Shown piece by piece: positions 10,681-21,418 of a DNA stretch of 64,000 bases. Below the pieces are notes generated by a model. That model saw only the letters and a list, made by a program, of their open reading frames with translations, was not told the origin of the DNA and ran no database searches. The stretch is from Anodontia alba (lineage: Eukaryota; Mollusca; Bivalvia; Lucinida; Lucinidae): the NCBI GenBank assembly GCA_964016985.1, contig OZ024828.1:81576033-81640032 (forward strand), in the 5' to 3' direction. The stretch's first letter is position 1. Every line of letters starts with the position of its first letter. A program made the translations under genes and the position numbers.

Positions 10681-11583
10681 TAAGTAAGTAATGATAATGG
10701 TAACATTTTTACAGATCTGTGTATTTTTTATTTATTTCTTTTTTATTTACTAAACTTAAACTTCTACTGGTTTGACTGTATTAGATTTATGGACTTCAAA
10801 CGAGCCAATCAAAAAACCAAAAAAAAAAAAAAAATAATAATAGACCTTATGACATATGCCCAGTCTGATCAGGGTCTACACTGTTCACTTGTAGACTTGT
10901 CAAAGTTAATTTTTTAGTATAAACCATGCTCAGAATGTGCAGATGTGCAAGCTGATCTTGGTCTATGCTGGTTGCATATGTTATAAGCTTGTTTTCTGTT
11001 AGAGGCTTAGATGTTGAATCTAAAGTTGCACTTTTTGTTGCTTTTGTGTATTATGTTATTCAAATACTATGTGACTTATTGATCTAAAATTATGGTTTTT
11101 GAAAAGATTTGATTAATTTATTCTGACTTCTTAATTTATAGATTATCATAATTTCCGTGTCAGAAAATTGAATAGGGGACGTAAGTTAGTTGGAAACCCA
11201 AACAAAGCATCCTTTTCTGCTGCTTTCTACCCCTTTGTATGTCAAATACCAAAACTGAACCAAAAAGCCCTTAATGTTAGATATCTGTTGACTGTTATCG
11301 GTTGATATGTGTGTTACGTTCAGATATCTGTGTCACTTTTGTTATCTCAGATATACTGTATAAAATTTGAATGAGAATTTATTCATTTTGTAATTAATAT
11401 GTATTGTTATGTCAAATTCGAGAGAGAAATTCAGGATTGAATTCAAGAGAGAAATCCAGAAAACTAATCTCATTTAGGGTACTTTTACCAAGATACTTGG
11501 CATTACCAAGGTACATATTTACAAATTAGCCGTTTTCCCTTTTTCACCATATTGTTTGTGGAACACTGATTTAAATATGCTTT
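10681..11583. other. Intron 1 stretch, mostly unassigned
   Basis: A single-sided core-1 fragment (CAGTCTGATCAGGGTCTACA) is near 10862-10985; the rest is AT-rich with no gene, RNA or symmetrical repeat seen. Confidence 0.5.
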
Positions 11584-12062
11584 GGTATCTCCCATAGCTT
11601 TTGATAAAAGGAATATCCAGAAAATATTTTTCTTATTTCTCCATAAAAGCATATGTTGTGGGTACTCATAGAAGTGCCTCGTATCTTACATCACCGGGGC
11701 GTCCAACTGATATCGGCGTACAGTTGGGCAAGGCCTGCTATCCTTGTAGTGGGTAAGGGTAGAGGGGGGAATGTTTTTATTTCTTCTGTTTCTTCACTTT
11801 CATTCCTGTTCCTCTTTCTTCCCTGTCCCTCTCTTTCATCTCCTCTACTCTCTTTTCTATCTCTTTTCTCCCTTTCTCTGGGAGACGACACAAAATGACC
11901 CTCAAGGGTTGACGTGTCGTTAAACCCCAACACAATCAATCAATCACAGAGGCCTCACAGAGGCACTTCTAATGAGTACCCACAACATATGTTTTTTGTG
12001 AAGAAATAAGAAAAATATCAACATCAACAAAGTGCCTTAACTGGAGCTGTGGTATCTCCCCA
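11584..12062. repeat. MITE B interrupted by a SINE
   Basis: The left arm runs to 11680 (GTGGGTACTCATAGAAG) and the right arm from about 11947 (GAGGCACTTCTAATGAGTAC). The outer arms GGTATCTCCCATAGCTTTTG and GAGCTGTGGTATCTCCCC are complementary. A SINE of family 2 sits in the middle of the palindrome. Confidence 0.8.
11681..11946 (+). mobile_element. SINE family 2, inserted in MITE B
   Basis: The body has CACCGGGGCGTCCAACTGAT, CAGTTGGGCAAGGCCTGC, a long pyrimidine (TTTCTTC/TCTCT) tract, GGAGACGACACAAAATGACC and ends GTCGTTAAACCCCAACACAA with a (CAAT)n tail. A longer copy at 51726-52015 is flanked by a 13-bp target duplication. Confidence 0.8.
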
Positions 12063-12401
12063 TACGTTGTATTTGGAGAAGTTGGGTATATACCAAATAA
12101 TGTTGACTTTCTGTAAAGTTTCCAGTTTTAACATCTGTGACTTATATTATATCTATTTTATCCATGACTTAATTATTATTATTTTTTTTTTTTTTTTCAA
12201 GTAAGATCTTTGAAATGCGATTTCCAAAGCTGGTTATTTTGAAAGCCCTAGAACTATAAACATTGGTTGTTGTTTGTGATTTAAGTATGTTTCATATCTC
12301 CCAGTTCAAAATATTGTTTACCATTTGTAAAAATTTCGTCCAGTATTTGACTAATTATTTACATATTCACAAGTAAATCCCCTTCCATCCACTTTTGTAA
12401 T

Positions 12402-12610
12402 TTAACCATTACCCACTCTGGGCTGATTCAGCAGGTGACAAATTGATGATATTTTCTTATTTTTCCAGAAAATAGGCTTCAGCATTTCATGCAAAGTGTC
12501 TCCTTAGGAGACAATTTGCATGAAATGCCTAAGCTATTTTCTGGGAATAATGAGAAAAATATTTCAAAATGTCATCTGCTGCAATTTTTACCCAGCATGC
12601 TAAGCATCAA
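12402..12610. repeat. MITE E with core 3
   Basis: TTAACCATTACCCACTCTGG at the left. The centre is GCATTTCATGCAAAGTGTCT, CCTTAGG and the complement. The right is CTGCAATTTTTACCCAGC. Copies are at 17100-17302, 18618-18788, 36331-36506 and 50102-50295, with a half copy at 42230-42356. Confidence 0.82.
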
Positions 12611-13019
12611 AAATAGATTTGACTTGTGTAAGATTGTTGTTTACAATACCATATCAATATTGTACAAATGATTAAAGTGAGAGTTTTTAATTTGCCTTTT
12701 CTAACCCATAGAGATTCTAGCATCAAAAGTATCACAGCTGGTTGGTAAGTTTTAATTAGCAGACAGCATCGGACTGAAGCAGACAACAGGAAACGGTCAT
12801 TGTTGTTCCCCGTGTAATTTGTGAAATATATATAAATGTTGTACAGCTTGGGTCCCCGAAAAAATTAATTAGATTCTCAGGCACTGACTTCTCCAAACGG
12901 CCCCACATACATGTGTATATTTTTTTTCAATGGGGAATTTTTTCAACCCAAGAAAATACATGACAGTCAAGCATTTATCTGAAAAGTATTTTCACTAAAT
13001 TGCAGTCCAGACTACAAAT

Positions 13020-13267
13020 GTAAGATATTCTTACTAGACTGGCTCCAGTCTCCAGTGACTAAATATTTTTCTCATAATTCTGTTTGATAATCCACTAAAA
13101 TAAAGGAAAACAAAAAAAAAAACTATCATGACTATTAAGGCTGGTCACTAGTGACCAGCCTTTATAGTCATGATATTACTTTGGTTTTATTTTAGTGGAT
13201 TATTAAACAGATTAGAAGAAAAAATATTTTGTTACTAGAGACTGGAGCCAGTCTAATATTCTTACAT
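13020..13267. repeat. Large fold-back element
   Basis: The arms of about 110 bp match in reverse: GACTGGCTCCAGTCTCCAGT left and AGACTGGAGCCAGTCTAAT right. The centre is GACTATTAAGGCTGGTCAC, TAGTGACC and complement. The pairing continues through AATCCACTAAAATAAA. No other copy was noticed in the window. Confidence 0.85.
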
Positions 13268-13950
13268 GCTGCACAGAAACCACTAAATTATGATCAATTA
13301 AACAATGATCATGTAGTTTGAGACTTAATACATGCATTTCCAAAGCTTCCAATGCGAGCTGCCATTTTGCTTGGCCAAACAAACCAAAATGTCCAAAAAT
13401 GTACCCAGTCAGAAAATAAAAATAAAAAAAACCCTGAGAATCTAAAGAATAGTTTTGCCCCATAATTTTCATTGAAAAGCAAAACATAAAAGGTGAAACA
13501 TAGGGAGACTGGGGCATAAGAACTATGCCACAAATGAGATACAGATTAAACAAAAAACTAAATAAATAAAAAAGCAGTACAAAGTTGTGTAAGCCTTGGA
13601 TGTTGTTTGGTATGGCTTGCATTTGGACTAAGTGAACTGGAAAGAAGTCTAAGCATATGTAGAAAGCAGATTCATTTGAGCCTGGCCATTTGCATATTTT
13701 TATAACCGTAAGCATTTGAATAGACATGCTTGAGCAAACAGTATAGACCCAGATCAGATGCCATAATTGGATTGCAAAAGCCAGCCAGTTTCTTAACTCC
13801 AAGTCTGGATCTATGCTCTTTACATATGCTGAAGAACTTTTGTCTTAGTGCAGCTTGTATTATTTTGCTGGCTTCAGTAAAAATACAAACAAATAAACAA
13901 AAAGAAGTTTTTTTTATATTTACCCAAATTATTCTGACAGTATAACTCTA
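13268..13950. other. Intron 1 stretch with no gene
   Basis: A 196-codon reverse open frame (13212-13802) is partly a translation of a single-sided core-1 block at about 13733-13770 (GAGCAAACAGTATAGACCC) and of the fold-back arm at 13212-13267. No recognisable domain is present. Confidence 0.5.
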
Positions 13951-13959
13951 GACTACTTA

Positions 13960-14120
13960 TCCTGAAGACAAAATAAATCATTTTTGATGACACAGGGATA
14001 TATCTGAATGAAGGCTGGCTAAATGGCAAATTATGTAGACCTTGATCAAATGCTGCATTCTGCAGCAACTGATCTGGTTTTACATCGTTGTTCATGTGTA
14101 ACTGTCCAAACATTTTGGGT
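13960..14120. repeat. MITE A with core 1, partial
   Basis: ATTATGTAGACCTTGATCAA with GCTGCATTCTGCAGC at the centre, and TTTTGGGTAAATATGA at the right end. Confidence 0.7.
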
Positions 14121-14181
14121 AAATATGATTGTTGAGAAACAGACTTGCATCAAATTTTTTTCAGGTTTCTAAAATAAATAA

Positions 14182-14391
14182 TTACGGTAAGTGTCCTAAA
14201 ATTTCGAACACTTTATTCAATATTTTTTCTGCTATTTTGCTTTTTATGCAGTTGCTTCTTAAAATACTTAGTGGATCGGTGAACAGTGTAAACCATGATC
14301 ACACTGCTCCTTCAGTCTGATCTGGGGCTACACAGTTTGCCTGTGCCATTTTGTGAGAAACTTTGGTGTATGAAATTTTAGGACATTTAAG
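14182..14391. repeat. MITE F (GGTAAATGTCCTAAA) with core 1
   Basis: TTACGGTAAGTGTCCTAAAA on the left and GAAATTTTAGGACATTTAA on the right; the core is GAACAGTGTAAACCATGATC. Copies are at 15760-15925, 27082-27300, 28455-28665, 56771-56950 and 59055-59236, in both orientations. Confidence 0.85.
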
Positions 14392-14537
14392 TTTTCTTAT
14401 GAGCCATAAAAATTGTGACATTTGTTATGAACATGGGAAAGAGGGGGGAAAATGGGGTGGTGGGATAGAAATGAGTGACTTGGATCACTATTATATATTC
14501 AGACACATTAATTCCTTACCATACTTGTCCCAAAACT

Positions 14538-14870
14538 TGAGCCAGCCTTGGCGGCTCAGTCCGATGCACGTACAACTGGTGAACAGAAGGTCGCGGGTTT
14601 GATCCCCACCTGGTCCGACAACATTCTTCCTTGGAGATTGAACATGAAATGTTTTCTACGGGTTCAATGGGTTGACTGGGCCATAAAACCTTGACACAAA
14701 CAAACTCAAGAAGAGCAGTTGTCAGCTTCTGGCAAAAGAATATGCACAAATACTGGTTAACCGCTTAGAGGATTAAGCTTGCCCAGGAAAAGTGTGTTTA
14801 GGTAAACTGACTGGCTCGGCATTACCTTATTAGTGTTGACTGGGCCGTTAAACTCCAACACAACCAGCCA
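14538..14870. mobile_element. SINE family 1 with intact pol III-like head, rearranged
   Basis: The head TTGGCGGCTCAGTCCGATGC (A-box-like) and GGTCGCGGGTTTGATCCCC (B-box-like) are both present. The tail phrase GACTGGGCCATAAAACC appears early (about 14670) and again at the end (about 14840). This looks like two overlapping or partly duplicated copies. Confidence 0.8.
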
Positions 14871-15002
14871 ACCCAAAACTTCAACAAGTCCATTTTACTA
14901 CCTGTTAATGTGTCTAAAAACTGCTGCATGACTGGAAAATTACTGAATGATTAGATGCAGTATTCTGTGGTCTCTTCTGATCTAGGTCTACTGTTACTAC
15001 AT

Positions 15003-15215
15003 AGCTTTAGATAAGATGCTTTTTTCTGCCAAAAAGTATTGATATTTTTCTTATTTCTCCACAAAAACATATGTTGTGGGTACTCATTAGAAGCACCTCA
15101 GTGAGGCACTTCTAATGAGTACCCACAACATATGTTTTCATGGAGAAAAGAAAAATATTTACCGGATACCCACTCTTATCTAGACCTATGGACCATCTAC
15201 ACTCTTTGTTCAGGC
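15003..15215. repeat. MITE B with core 2
   Basis: TAGCTTTAGATAAGATGC at the left and CTCTTATCTAGACCTATGG at the right. The centre is CATATGTTGTGGGTACTCAT, then CACCTCAGTGAGG and its complement. TATTTTTCTTATTTCTCC sub-arms are on both sides. Confidence 0.9.
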
Positions 15216-15307
15216 TCATCTAACCTAGTACATGTACTTAGGGTAAGTATGATACTTGCAGTATGAAAGAAATTTCAGAGGAAGCTACTGCTGTGGGAAA
15301 ACAATCA

Positions 15308-15529
15308 GGGCCCAACTGTTCAAAACTAATGATGCCGTTAGTTAACGTATCGTTAAATCTTTGATCATTAAATATGGCATATACGCTAATATTTTTGCTG
15401 AAAAAATGTGAGTACTCACATTTTTTCAGCAAAAATACCTGTGAATTAGATATTGTACTTACTAGAACAGTTAACATTTTGACCACGAACAAACTTGTTA
15501 AGCTAACGACACTTTGAACAACTGGGCCC
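15308..15529. repeat. MITE G
   Basis: GGGCCC termini, the same shell as 70-300. The central palindrome is shortened: the TAGCTTTTGCAAAAGCTA middle is missing and GTGAGTACTCAC remains. Confidence 0.88.
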
Positions 15530-15589
15530 TGTGTGACAGACAATATATGGCATCAGAAAAATTTATCAGTTATATTGTATACCATAATG

Positions 15590-15925
15590 ACCGTAAGTAT
15601 TAGGACAGAGAAGCCCGAGTAAACAGTGTAGGCAGTAGTTAACAGTGTAGAATGTGGCATCTGATAAGGGTCTACACTGTTTGCCACCTATCTAGCATTT
15701 TAGACTCATCAATGAGCAATAAAAATAGATTGTTCAAATTTTAGGATGCTGGTGCAACACAAACCAACGGAGTTCTTTATTTTTGTCATCCTTTCATAGA
15801 ATACTTTATGGAATGGCAAACAGTGTAGTCCCTAATCAGGAGCAGTCTGTTCTTGGACCGCTCTGTTTGCATATGCCATTTTGTCAGACACTTTGGTGTA
15901 CGAAATTTTAGGACATTTACCATAC
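15590..15925. repeat. MITE A fragment followed by MITE F
   Basis: 15590-15745 holds GTAAGTATTAGGACAGAGA, a core-1 piece and GCATCTGATAAGGGTCTAC. 15760-15925 holds a core-1 hairpin (GGCAAACAGTGTAGTCCC) and the family-F end GAAATTTTAGGACATTTACC. Confidence 0.7.
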
Positions 15926-16154
15926 TGTAAATTGTAAAGATACTGGTGCTGCGCCAGTATTATTCAATGGCAAATACTCATGGGGACACTGTTCTTGGGA
16001 AAATAACACATTTCACTAAAATACTTTTGTATTTCTCTCTCTTCTATGTTTCCAGATGGTAAGAAAATATTTTCTGTTCTTTTATTATTATTATTTTGCT
16101 TGTATTATTATCTTTGTTAATTAATTGCATTGTTATTTACCTTTGTTAAATGCA

Positions 16155-16400
16155 GTATTATGAGACCAGCAACATCAGAAAATGTACCTTTGAACATATG
16201 CGCCCAGCAAATATTTAGATCAGCCTATGTATTCACACAGTCTGATCAGAATCTTCCCTGGTCACATTTTGGATAGTCAAGGATGCAAACTTTCTTCATG
16301 CCGACAACAAAAACTGATCAGACTGCATACAATTGCAGGTTGATTTGAGTCTTTGTTTGGCGCACATGTCAGAAGTTACATTTTCTCATGTTCAGGCTCA
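16155..16400. repeat. MITE H
   Basis: The arms CCAGCAAATATTTAGATCAG and TGATTTGAGTCTTTGTTTGG flank a worn middle. Related copies at 39010-39240 and 59735-59955 share GCAAAGA-TCAGATCAGCCTGC and the complementary GCAGGCTGAT-TGAGT-TTC. Confidence 0.65.
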
Positions 16401-16714
16401 TTAGTCTGTTAATTGCAGCATTATTAGTCTTTGTTAATTGCAGTATTTATAGTCTTTGTTTATTGCATTATTGATAGTTTCAGAAGCATGTATCAATTTT
16501 ACTAGTTAGGCTGCAGTGTCGGATATGCACCCACTTTATGTATTTGAACAGCGAAGACCCAGACCAACTGGATCCTTCTAGCCTGGCCAGGGGTACTTAT
16601 AAGAAGGGTCCAGAAGGTGCTTCTAATGAGTACCAACAATGTATGTTTTCATGGAGAAATAAGAACAATTTTTGTACTTTACAGTTGAAAAAAATACCTT
16701 GTCAGAGGCTATGG

Positions 16715-16927
16715 TTAACGCTGGTCCTGCTGAAATCAAATATGCCCCATCGTTGCAAACAATGTAGATACAGAGCATTTGGCTTCTTCAGAAGCCAACT
16801 GATCTGGATCTGCACTGTTTGTCACTCAGAATGTGAATGTATATAAAAAGAAATCTGGGTTAAGGCATCTGATTGGCAAGTAGAAGTGGGTGTGGCATCT
16901 TAAGTTTTTCGTCATTACAAGGGTTAA
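16715..16927. repeat. MITE I (TTAA, CCCTTGTCCTGCTGAA)
   Basis: The ends TTAACGCTGGTCCTGCTGAA and ATTACAAGGGTTAA are worn. The core variant is GAAGCCAACTGATCTGGAT. Copies are at 20684-20861, 21419-21632, 29133-29345, 46904-47081, 49159-49365 and 54177-54387. Confidence 0.8.
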
Positions 16928-17099
16928 TATTCGTGCTGGTCTGGATCTTTAGTGTTCACACTAATAGTAAATGTGGGTGTCCCACTGTATGGCTCAGTTG
17001 ATACGAGACAGTTAAATTAGGCAAGGGAGATAACAAATTTGGCAAAAGGGAAAGTAATTTTGTCATGTGAAATCTCCCATACCTAACTTCATTAGCATT

Positions 17100-17302
17100 T
17101 AGCACTTATAGAAATTCAGCAGAAAACAAATTTTGTTATTTTTATCTTATTTTTTCCAGAAATTAAGGTTTGACATTTCATGCAAATTGTCTTAGACAAT
17201 TTGCATGAAATGTCAAACCATATTTTTGGAAAAAAAAACAACAACAAAAAACAAAGTCAGTGTGACATCTGCTGAATTTTTTATCTAGCATATACTAAGC
17301 AT
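17100..17302. repeat. MITE E with core 3
   Basis: Core TTTGACATTTCATGCAAATT, GTCTTAGAC and complement, with AAATTCAGCAGAAAACAAA and ACATCTGCTGAATTTTTTAT arms. Confidence 0.78.
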
Positions 17303-17734
17303 CAAAAGAGGTAACAAGAGTGTCTTTCATAGGAATGAATTAGTTGCAGTTTCAGAATACATGGATTTATTTCAGTATTACCAAATTCCCTGGAATGTCG
17401 ATTTATTTTTCAGTTTGCTTGTCTATTGGAAATGTTGTATATCAAATATTTTTTAAGCATGTTCCATTGTTTTTTCACTACATGTGTGTGCTTGAAATTT
17501 GCAGAAATGGAGAAAACTTTGATGATATTTATGTAAGTGACAATTAAACTTGTGTCACATATAAATTATTGATTTACATTAATTGATTTCTGTTACTAAG
17601 TGTCTATGCCCATGGGCGTAGACAATCGTAGAATTTGCCATTGCTCCAAAATCTGAACTATTCGGAATTTTCTATTACTTGGTCATAACTGTGTACATTT
17701 TACTCAACAAACTGCCAAAATCATTAGTTATTAG

Positions 17735-17900
17735 ACCACTGGGGTGCAGTGGTAAAGGGTTGGATTCAAGATCGTGAGCAAGTTAGCAGGTTTGACCCAA
17801 GCAAGCACCAAGTATTGTGCCCTTGAGCAAGACACTTTATTAACATTGCTAAGGACTGGTTTCTACCCAGGAAGACCTGTGTGTAGTACTTAGAAAATGA
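17735..17900. mobile_element. tRNA-like repeat fragment
   Basis: CTGGGGTGCAGTGGTAAAG resembles a degenerate A-box region and CAGGTTTGACCC a B box. TGTGCCCTTGAGCAAGACAC follows, a phrase common in tRNA-derived SINE bodies. Only one copy is seen, so the call is tentative. Confidence 0.5.
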
Positions 17901-17920
17901 GGGTGTCACAGTGTATATAT

Positions 17921-18423
17921 TGTTATGACCTACCACTCTTACCTTCGATTATCTGCCTTGGCAGATTACGCATAGCTTATAGGTATTCAATCACTGACAG
18001 TTGCGTCAGGGAGTCAACTCTTTGGCTCAGTGGTTAGAGCATTGGATTTTTATCCAGACAGACTGGGTTCGAAACCACCGACAGGCGGGTAATTTTTTCA
18101 GCTATGCTTCATTCCTTTGTCACGACTTTCATGTCGTAAGATGGGGGCTTGTTGTGGATCAGACTTTATTTTGGCTTCACGTCATCTTGAAAAGGGGAAG
18201 TGTTATGACCTAGCATTCCTACCTTTGATTATCTGCCTTGGCAGATTACACATAGCTTGTAGGTATATATTCAATCTCTGACAACTGCGTCAGGGAGTCG
18301 ACTCGTTGGCTCAATGGTTAGAGCATTGGATTTTTATCCTGACAGACCGGGTTTGAATCCCACGACAGGTGGAAAATGTTTTCAGCTATGCATCATTTCT
18401 TTGTTACAACTTTCACATCCTAA

Positions 18424-18424
<1 letters not shown>
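17921..18424 (+). mobile_element. Tandem pair of a tRNA-like SINE unit (280-bp period)
   Basis: Unit 1 spans 17921-18200; unit 2 begins at 18201 with the same TGTTATGACCTA start and is cut at 18424 by a TA microsatellite. Each has TTGGCTCAGTGGTTAGAGC (A-box-like) and a B box (GGGTTCGAA or GGGTTTGAATCCC). The anticodon region is GGATTTTTATCC and lacks a proper 7-base loop, so these are derived repeats and not tRNA genes. Both carry TTATCTGCCTTGGCAGATTA upstream, a perfect palindrome block. Confidence 0.8.

Positions 18425-18471
<47 letters not shown>
18424..18471. repeat. (TA)n microsatellite
   Basis: About 46 bp of alternating TA directly following the second tRNA-like unit; no interruptions. 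Confidence 0.95.
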
Positions 18472-18617
18472 CCAAAAATTATTTATGCATAAAGGCCCAG
18501 AAAGTGGACTTTGGGAAACAATGTTAACACAGATGAAAGGCCACATTCTGTTTGCCAAAGTCTATTTGTGGGAAAGTATGCAGAATCAGGGTTGGCACTT
18601 TAAAAAAAAAAATCCGT

Positions 18618-18788
18618 TTAACCATTACCACTCTCTTGGCTGATTCAACAGATGACAAATTGTTTATATTTTTTTTATTATTTTTCCCAGAAAACAGGAT
18701 TTGACATTTCATGCAAGACAGAAAAATAAGAAAAAAATATTTCAATATGTCGTCTGCTGAAAATCTTACCCAGAGTGCTAAGAGTTAA
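18618..18788. repeat. MITE E, TTAA-flanked, core half lost
   Basis: TTAACCATTACCACTCTC at the left and GTGCTAAGAGTTAA at the right. Only one arm of core 3 (TTGACATTTCATGCAAGAC) remains. Confidence 0.78.
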
Positions 18789-19032
18789 ACACTACATAAA
18801 TAAATCAGTCTGACTTCTAAGAAGAAAAAAATCCACTAGGCATAACTGGGTTAGTCTGACAGGCTTGCACTATTTTTCATAGGCCCTTTGGTATTGCAAA
18901 ATTACCATAGAATGTTTGTAGTACAGCCAATTTCATTTGCTTTACCATAATTTACCATTTTTTTTTTTTTTCAGCTGCATAAATAGGAAAAATAATCACT
19001 CATTTATCATCCGTAGCAGAGTATACTTAAAC

Positions 19033-19182
19033 TTAACCCTAAAAGGTCATTAAAAATCGTAACAGATATCATTCTAAAATATTTTATTTTTATGGCGAAA
19101 TAAGGCTTGACAGATGTCAAGCTTTTTCTTAAAAACAAGTTTAGGAATGTTTCTGCTGAGTGACTGGCTTTTAAAGGTTTAA
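19033..19182. repeat. MITE M-like element, worn
   Basis: TTAACCCTAAAAGGTC at the left and GCTTTTAAAGGTTTAA at the right. The middle is AGGCTTGACA, GATG and a partial complement. Confidence 0.55.
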
Positions 19183-19437
19183 GGTTATTCCAGTGCAAAG
19201 GGAACATTTTATGTTGTTTGCATTTGTTTTGGCATACTTTCTCACAAAGTTCTTCAGAACTGAAGTTGACTTCATGTATACTTGTAGGTAGCCAACACAT
19301 TATAGAACAGATCAGCAGTGTATGCATGATATGTAGAAACAGTAACTCATTTTTAGTTCAACAGTTGAGCCTTGGCATGATGAAATGTGGCTTCGGTGCA
19401 TATGGAGACAATGAATCCCAGATCAGCTCATGCATTA

Positions 19438-19730
19438 GTACACATTACGAAAACATGCCTATTCAAATATATTGAAAATTTCACCACCAAAAACTGAAAG
19501 TTTTCAGATAAAAAATTCTGATATTTTTCATATTTCTGCTCAAAACATAGATTGTGGGTACTCATTAGAACTGCCTCAGTGAGGCAGTTCTAACAAGTAC
19601 CCACAATCTATTTTTTTGAGCAGAGATACGAAAAATAATGTATACCCCTATAAACCCCAGTTTTACTATATAAAAATGGGGTTTAAGTGGGTCAAAATTA
19701 TATAGGTATGTTTTTGTGATGAGTCTGATT
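19438..19730. repeat. MITE D with core 2
   Basis: ACGAAAACATGCCTATTC left; AGATTGTGGGTACTCATTAG, CCTCAGTGAGG and complement at centre; ATAGGTATGTTTTTGTGATG right. The CCCC-rich sub-arms (TAAACCCCAGTTTTAC) are kept. Confidence 0.87.
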
Positions 19731-19989
19731 AGGGCTTTCCTGTCCGCTTACAGAATCGTTGTATATTTTAGAATATATTTATCTACAGCAAAGGCACTTA
19801 TCAGACTGTGTGGCTGTGCTTGCTAATCTAAATGATCCATGTTGCCATAGACCTGGAGGACACCATTTCTCATGGCACAGTATAATTTATTATGCATATA
19901 CATGTAGTTTAGACCTTTTATAGACAGCTTAAATTAGTACCCATTCCATAGTAGATAATTGAAAACTATTTGATCATTTATGTCTACTA

Positions 19990-20280
19990 AAAAGTTATTT
20001 ACTTGTCTGAATTAGTAAAATCAACTGACAAGACTGGCTTAGTAAGTTACCTGACTATTTATGGTTGTTTATTCACCAGTCTGATTAGCAATAGTAAAAG
20101 CTACTGACTGCTTGTGATTAGTAAAAGAAATGTTGGCCAGTCTAGGTTAACCAAATTAAATTCAATCAAACTACATGTATATTGGTAAAACTTATTAGTC
20201 AGTCCAGGTTAATTAAAAAATAATGACCAACTAGGATTTAAAAAAAGATCAGGTGACGTTGATAAGTTGATAGATTAGTA
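19990..20280. repeat. Degenerate short tandem repeats
   Basis: Phrases such as CTGACTNNNATTAGTAAAA and CAGTCTNGGTTAA recur every 30-50 bp with much divergence. The surrounding 19731-20574 has nothing else recognisable. Confidence 0.4.
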
Positions 20281-20574
20281 CAAGTTCTTATCAAATATCA
20301 CGAGTGTTAAATGTGTGTTCCGTTTTATTAACTGGTAGAATAAAATATTGGTAGTTTTGTTTTTGTTGTATTTTTCATAATATGCATGAATTCAGTTGGC
20401 TTTAATGAGTCTGCATTGACAGATATTTAGAAAGAATATTATTTAGGTTCTGCTACAGCTCTATTCTATTTCTCTTTTTATTAAAACTATCAGAACTGTT
20501 ATGAAAATAGATTTCAGGGTACATGTAATGTGAGAAGCATAATTGTGGGTTAACCTTACTTCCATTTATGCTAT

Positions 20575-20681
20575 CCCAGCTAGCATTCTACGTAAATCTA
20601 CATCGGGCCGTCATTGGCCCATCAGCTACCCTGACGGGCCGATGACGGCCCGATATAGATTTACGTAGAATGCTGACTGGG
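20575..20681. repeat. MITE K, 107-bp near-perfect hairpin
   Basis: CCCAGCTAGCATTCTACGTA left and TACGTAGAATGCTGACTGGG right, pairing almost the whole length to a central TCAGCTACCCTGA. Exactly 107 bp, as are the copies at 42606-42712 and 59623-59729. Confidence 0.92.
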
Positions 20682-20683
20682 AT

Positions 20684-20861
20684 TTAACCCTTGTCCTGCT
20701 GAGCCTGGATATACACTGCCTTTGCAAACTGCAGATCCAGGTCAGTTGGCTTCTTCTTCAGATCTGCACGGCTTATAGCAACAATCCGGATCACATAATC
20801 TGATTGGCTGAAATTAGAAATGGGAGTGGCATCTTAATTTATTCAGCAGGACAAGGGTTAA
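20684..20861. repeat. MITE I, TTAA-flanked
   Basis: TTAACCCTTGTCCTGCTGAG to CAGCAGGACAAGGGTTAA. The core is worn on the right. It ends 53 bp before the acceptor at 20915. Confidence 0.88.
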
Positions 20862-20914
20862 GACCCAGCTTCACATTTCATGTGGAAGTCTAATTTTATC
20901 CCTGTTCTTTCCAG

Positions 20915-21107
20915 CTGGTGTTGAAATGATCCGTCTGGGTGAGAATGTAATTGAATACAGTAAAGATTTCCGATTCTACATCACCACAAAGTTACGTAAC
21001 CCCCATTACCTTCCTGAAGTAGCGACCAAGGTATCCCTTCTCAACTTCATGATCACACCAGAAGGCTTGGAGGACCAGTTGCTGGGTATTGTGGTGGCTA
21101 AAGAAAG
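20915..21107 (+). CDS. DNAH7: Dynein heavy chain exon: AAA5 continued
   Basis: The acceptor is ctttccag before 20915 and the donor is gtaagc at 21108. The exon supplies two bases to the split codon from 783 and ends two bases into an arginine codon. It encodes MIRLGENVIEYSKDFRFY, then LRNPHYLPEVATKVSLLNF and TPEGLEDQLLGIVVAKER, classic AAA5 sequence where vertebrate DNAH7 is almost the same. It follows a 20.1-kb intron carrying the DIRS retrotransposon. A 77-bp tandem repeat begins about 40 bp after the donor. Confidence 0.97.
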
Positions 21108-21145
21108 GTAAGCACAATACAAAACTGACTTGTTTTATTAGAGAT

Positions 21146-21370
21146 TATTCATGCAACTTCTCCTCATTCCATTTTAGTTCCCATTTACAACCTGTCACCC
21201 AAAGGAGCTTGCAAAAAAGATTTCGCTTATTCATGCAATTTCCCATCTTTTCTGTACCCATTTACAACCTGTCACCCAAAGGAGCTTGCAAAAAAGGTTT
21301 CACTTATTCATGCAATTTCCCATCTTATCTGTACCCATTTACAACCTGTCACCCAATGTGGCTTGCAAAA
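21146..21370. repeat. 77-bp tandem repeat, about 2.7 copies
   Basis: CCCATTTACAACCTGTCACC recurs at 21180, 21257 and 21334; each unit also has GGAGCTTGCAAAAAAG and TTATTCATGCAATTTCCC. It sits within the short intron after the exon ending at 21107. Confidence 0.9.
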
Positions 21371-21418
21371 AAAAATAAAGATAGGTTGCATTGTACCTCT
21401 GCAGCAAAGCTGCTTATT

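Noticed and set aside
13212..13802. A 196-codon reverse open frame
   Set aside because: It includes the peptide LIWVYTVC, which is just the core-1 palindrome translated, and a fold-back arm. Peptides such as DLGLHCLP and LIWVYTVC across the window have the same origin and should not be read as a protein family.
14281..14390. Exonised MITE in the dynein transcript (core-1 sequence with GT/AG sites nearby)
   Set aside because: No pair of sites gives a phase-compatible open exon that the conserved protein would accept.
17921..18424. Functional tRNA genes
   Set aside because: A and B boxes are present but the anticodon arm and acceptor pairing are not; the units are SINE-like.
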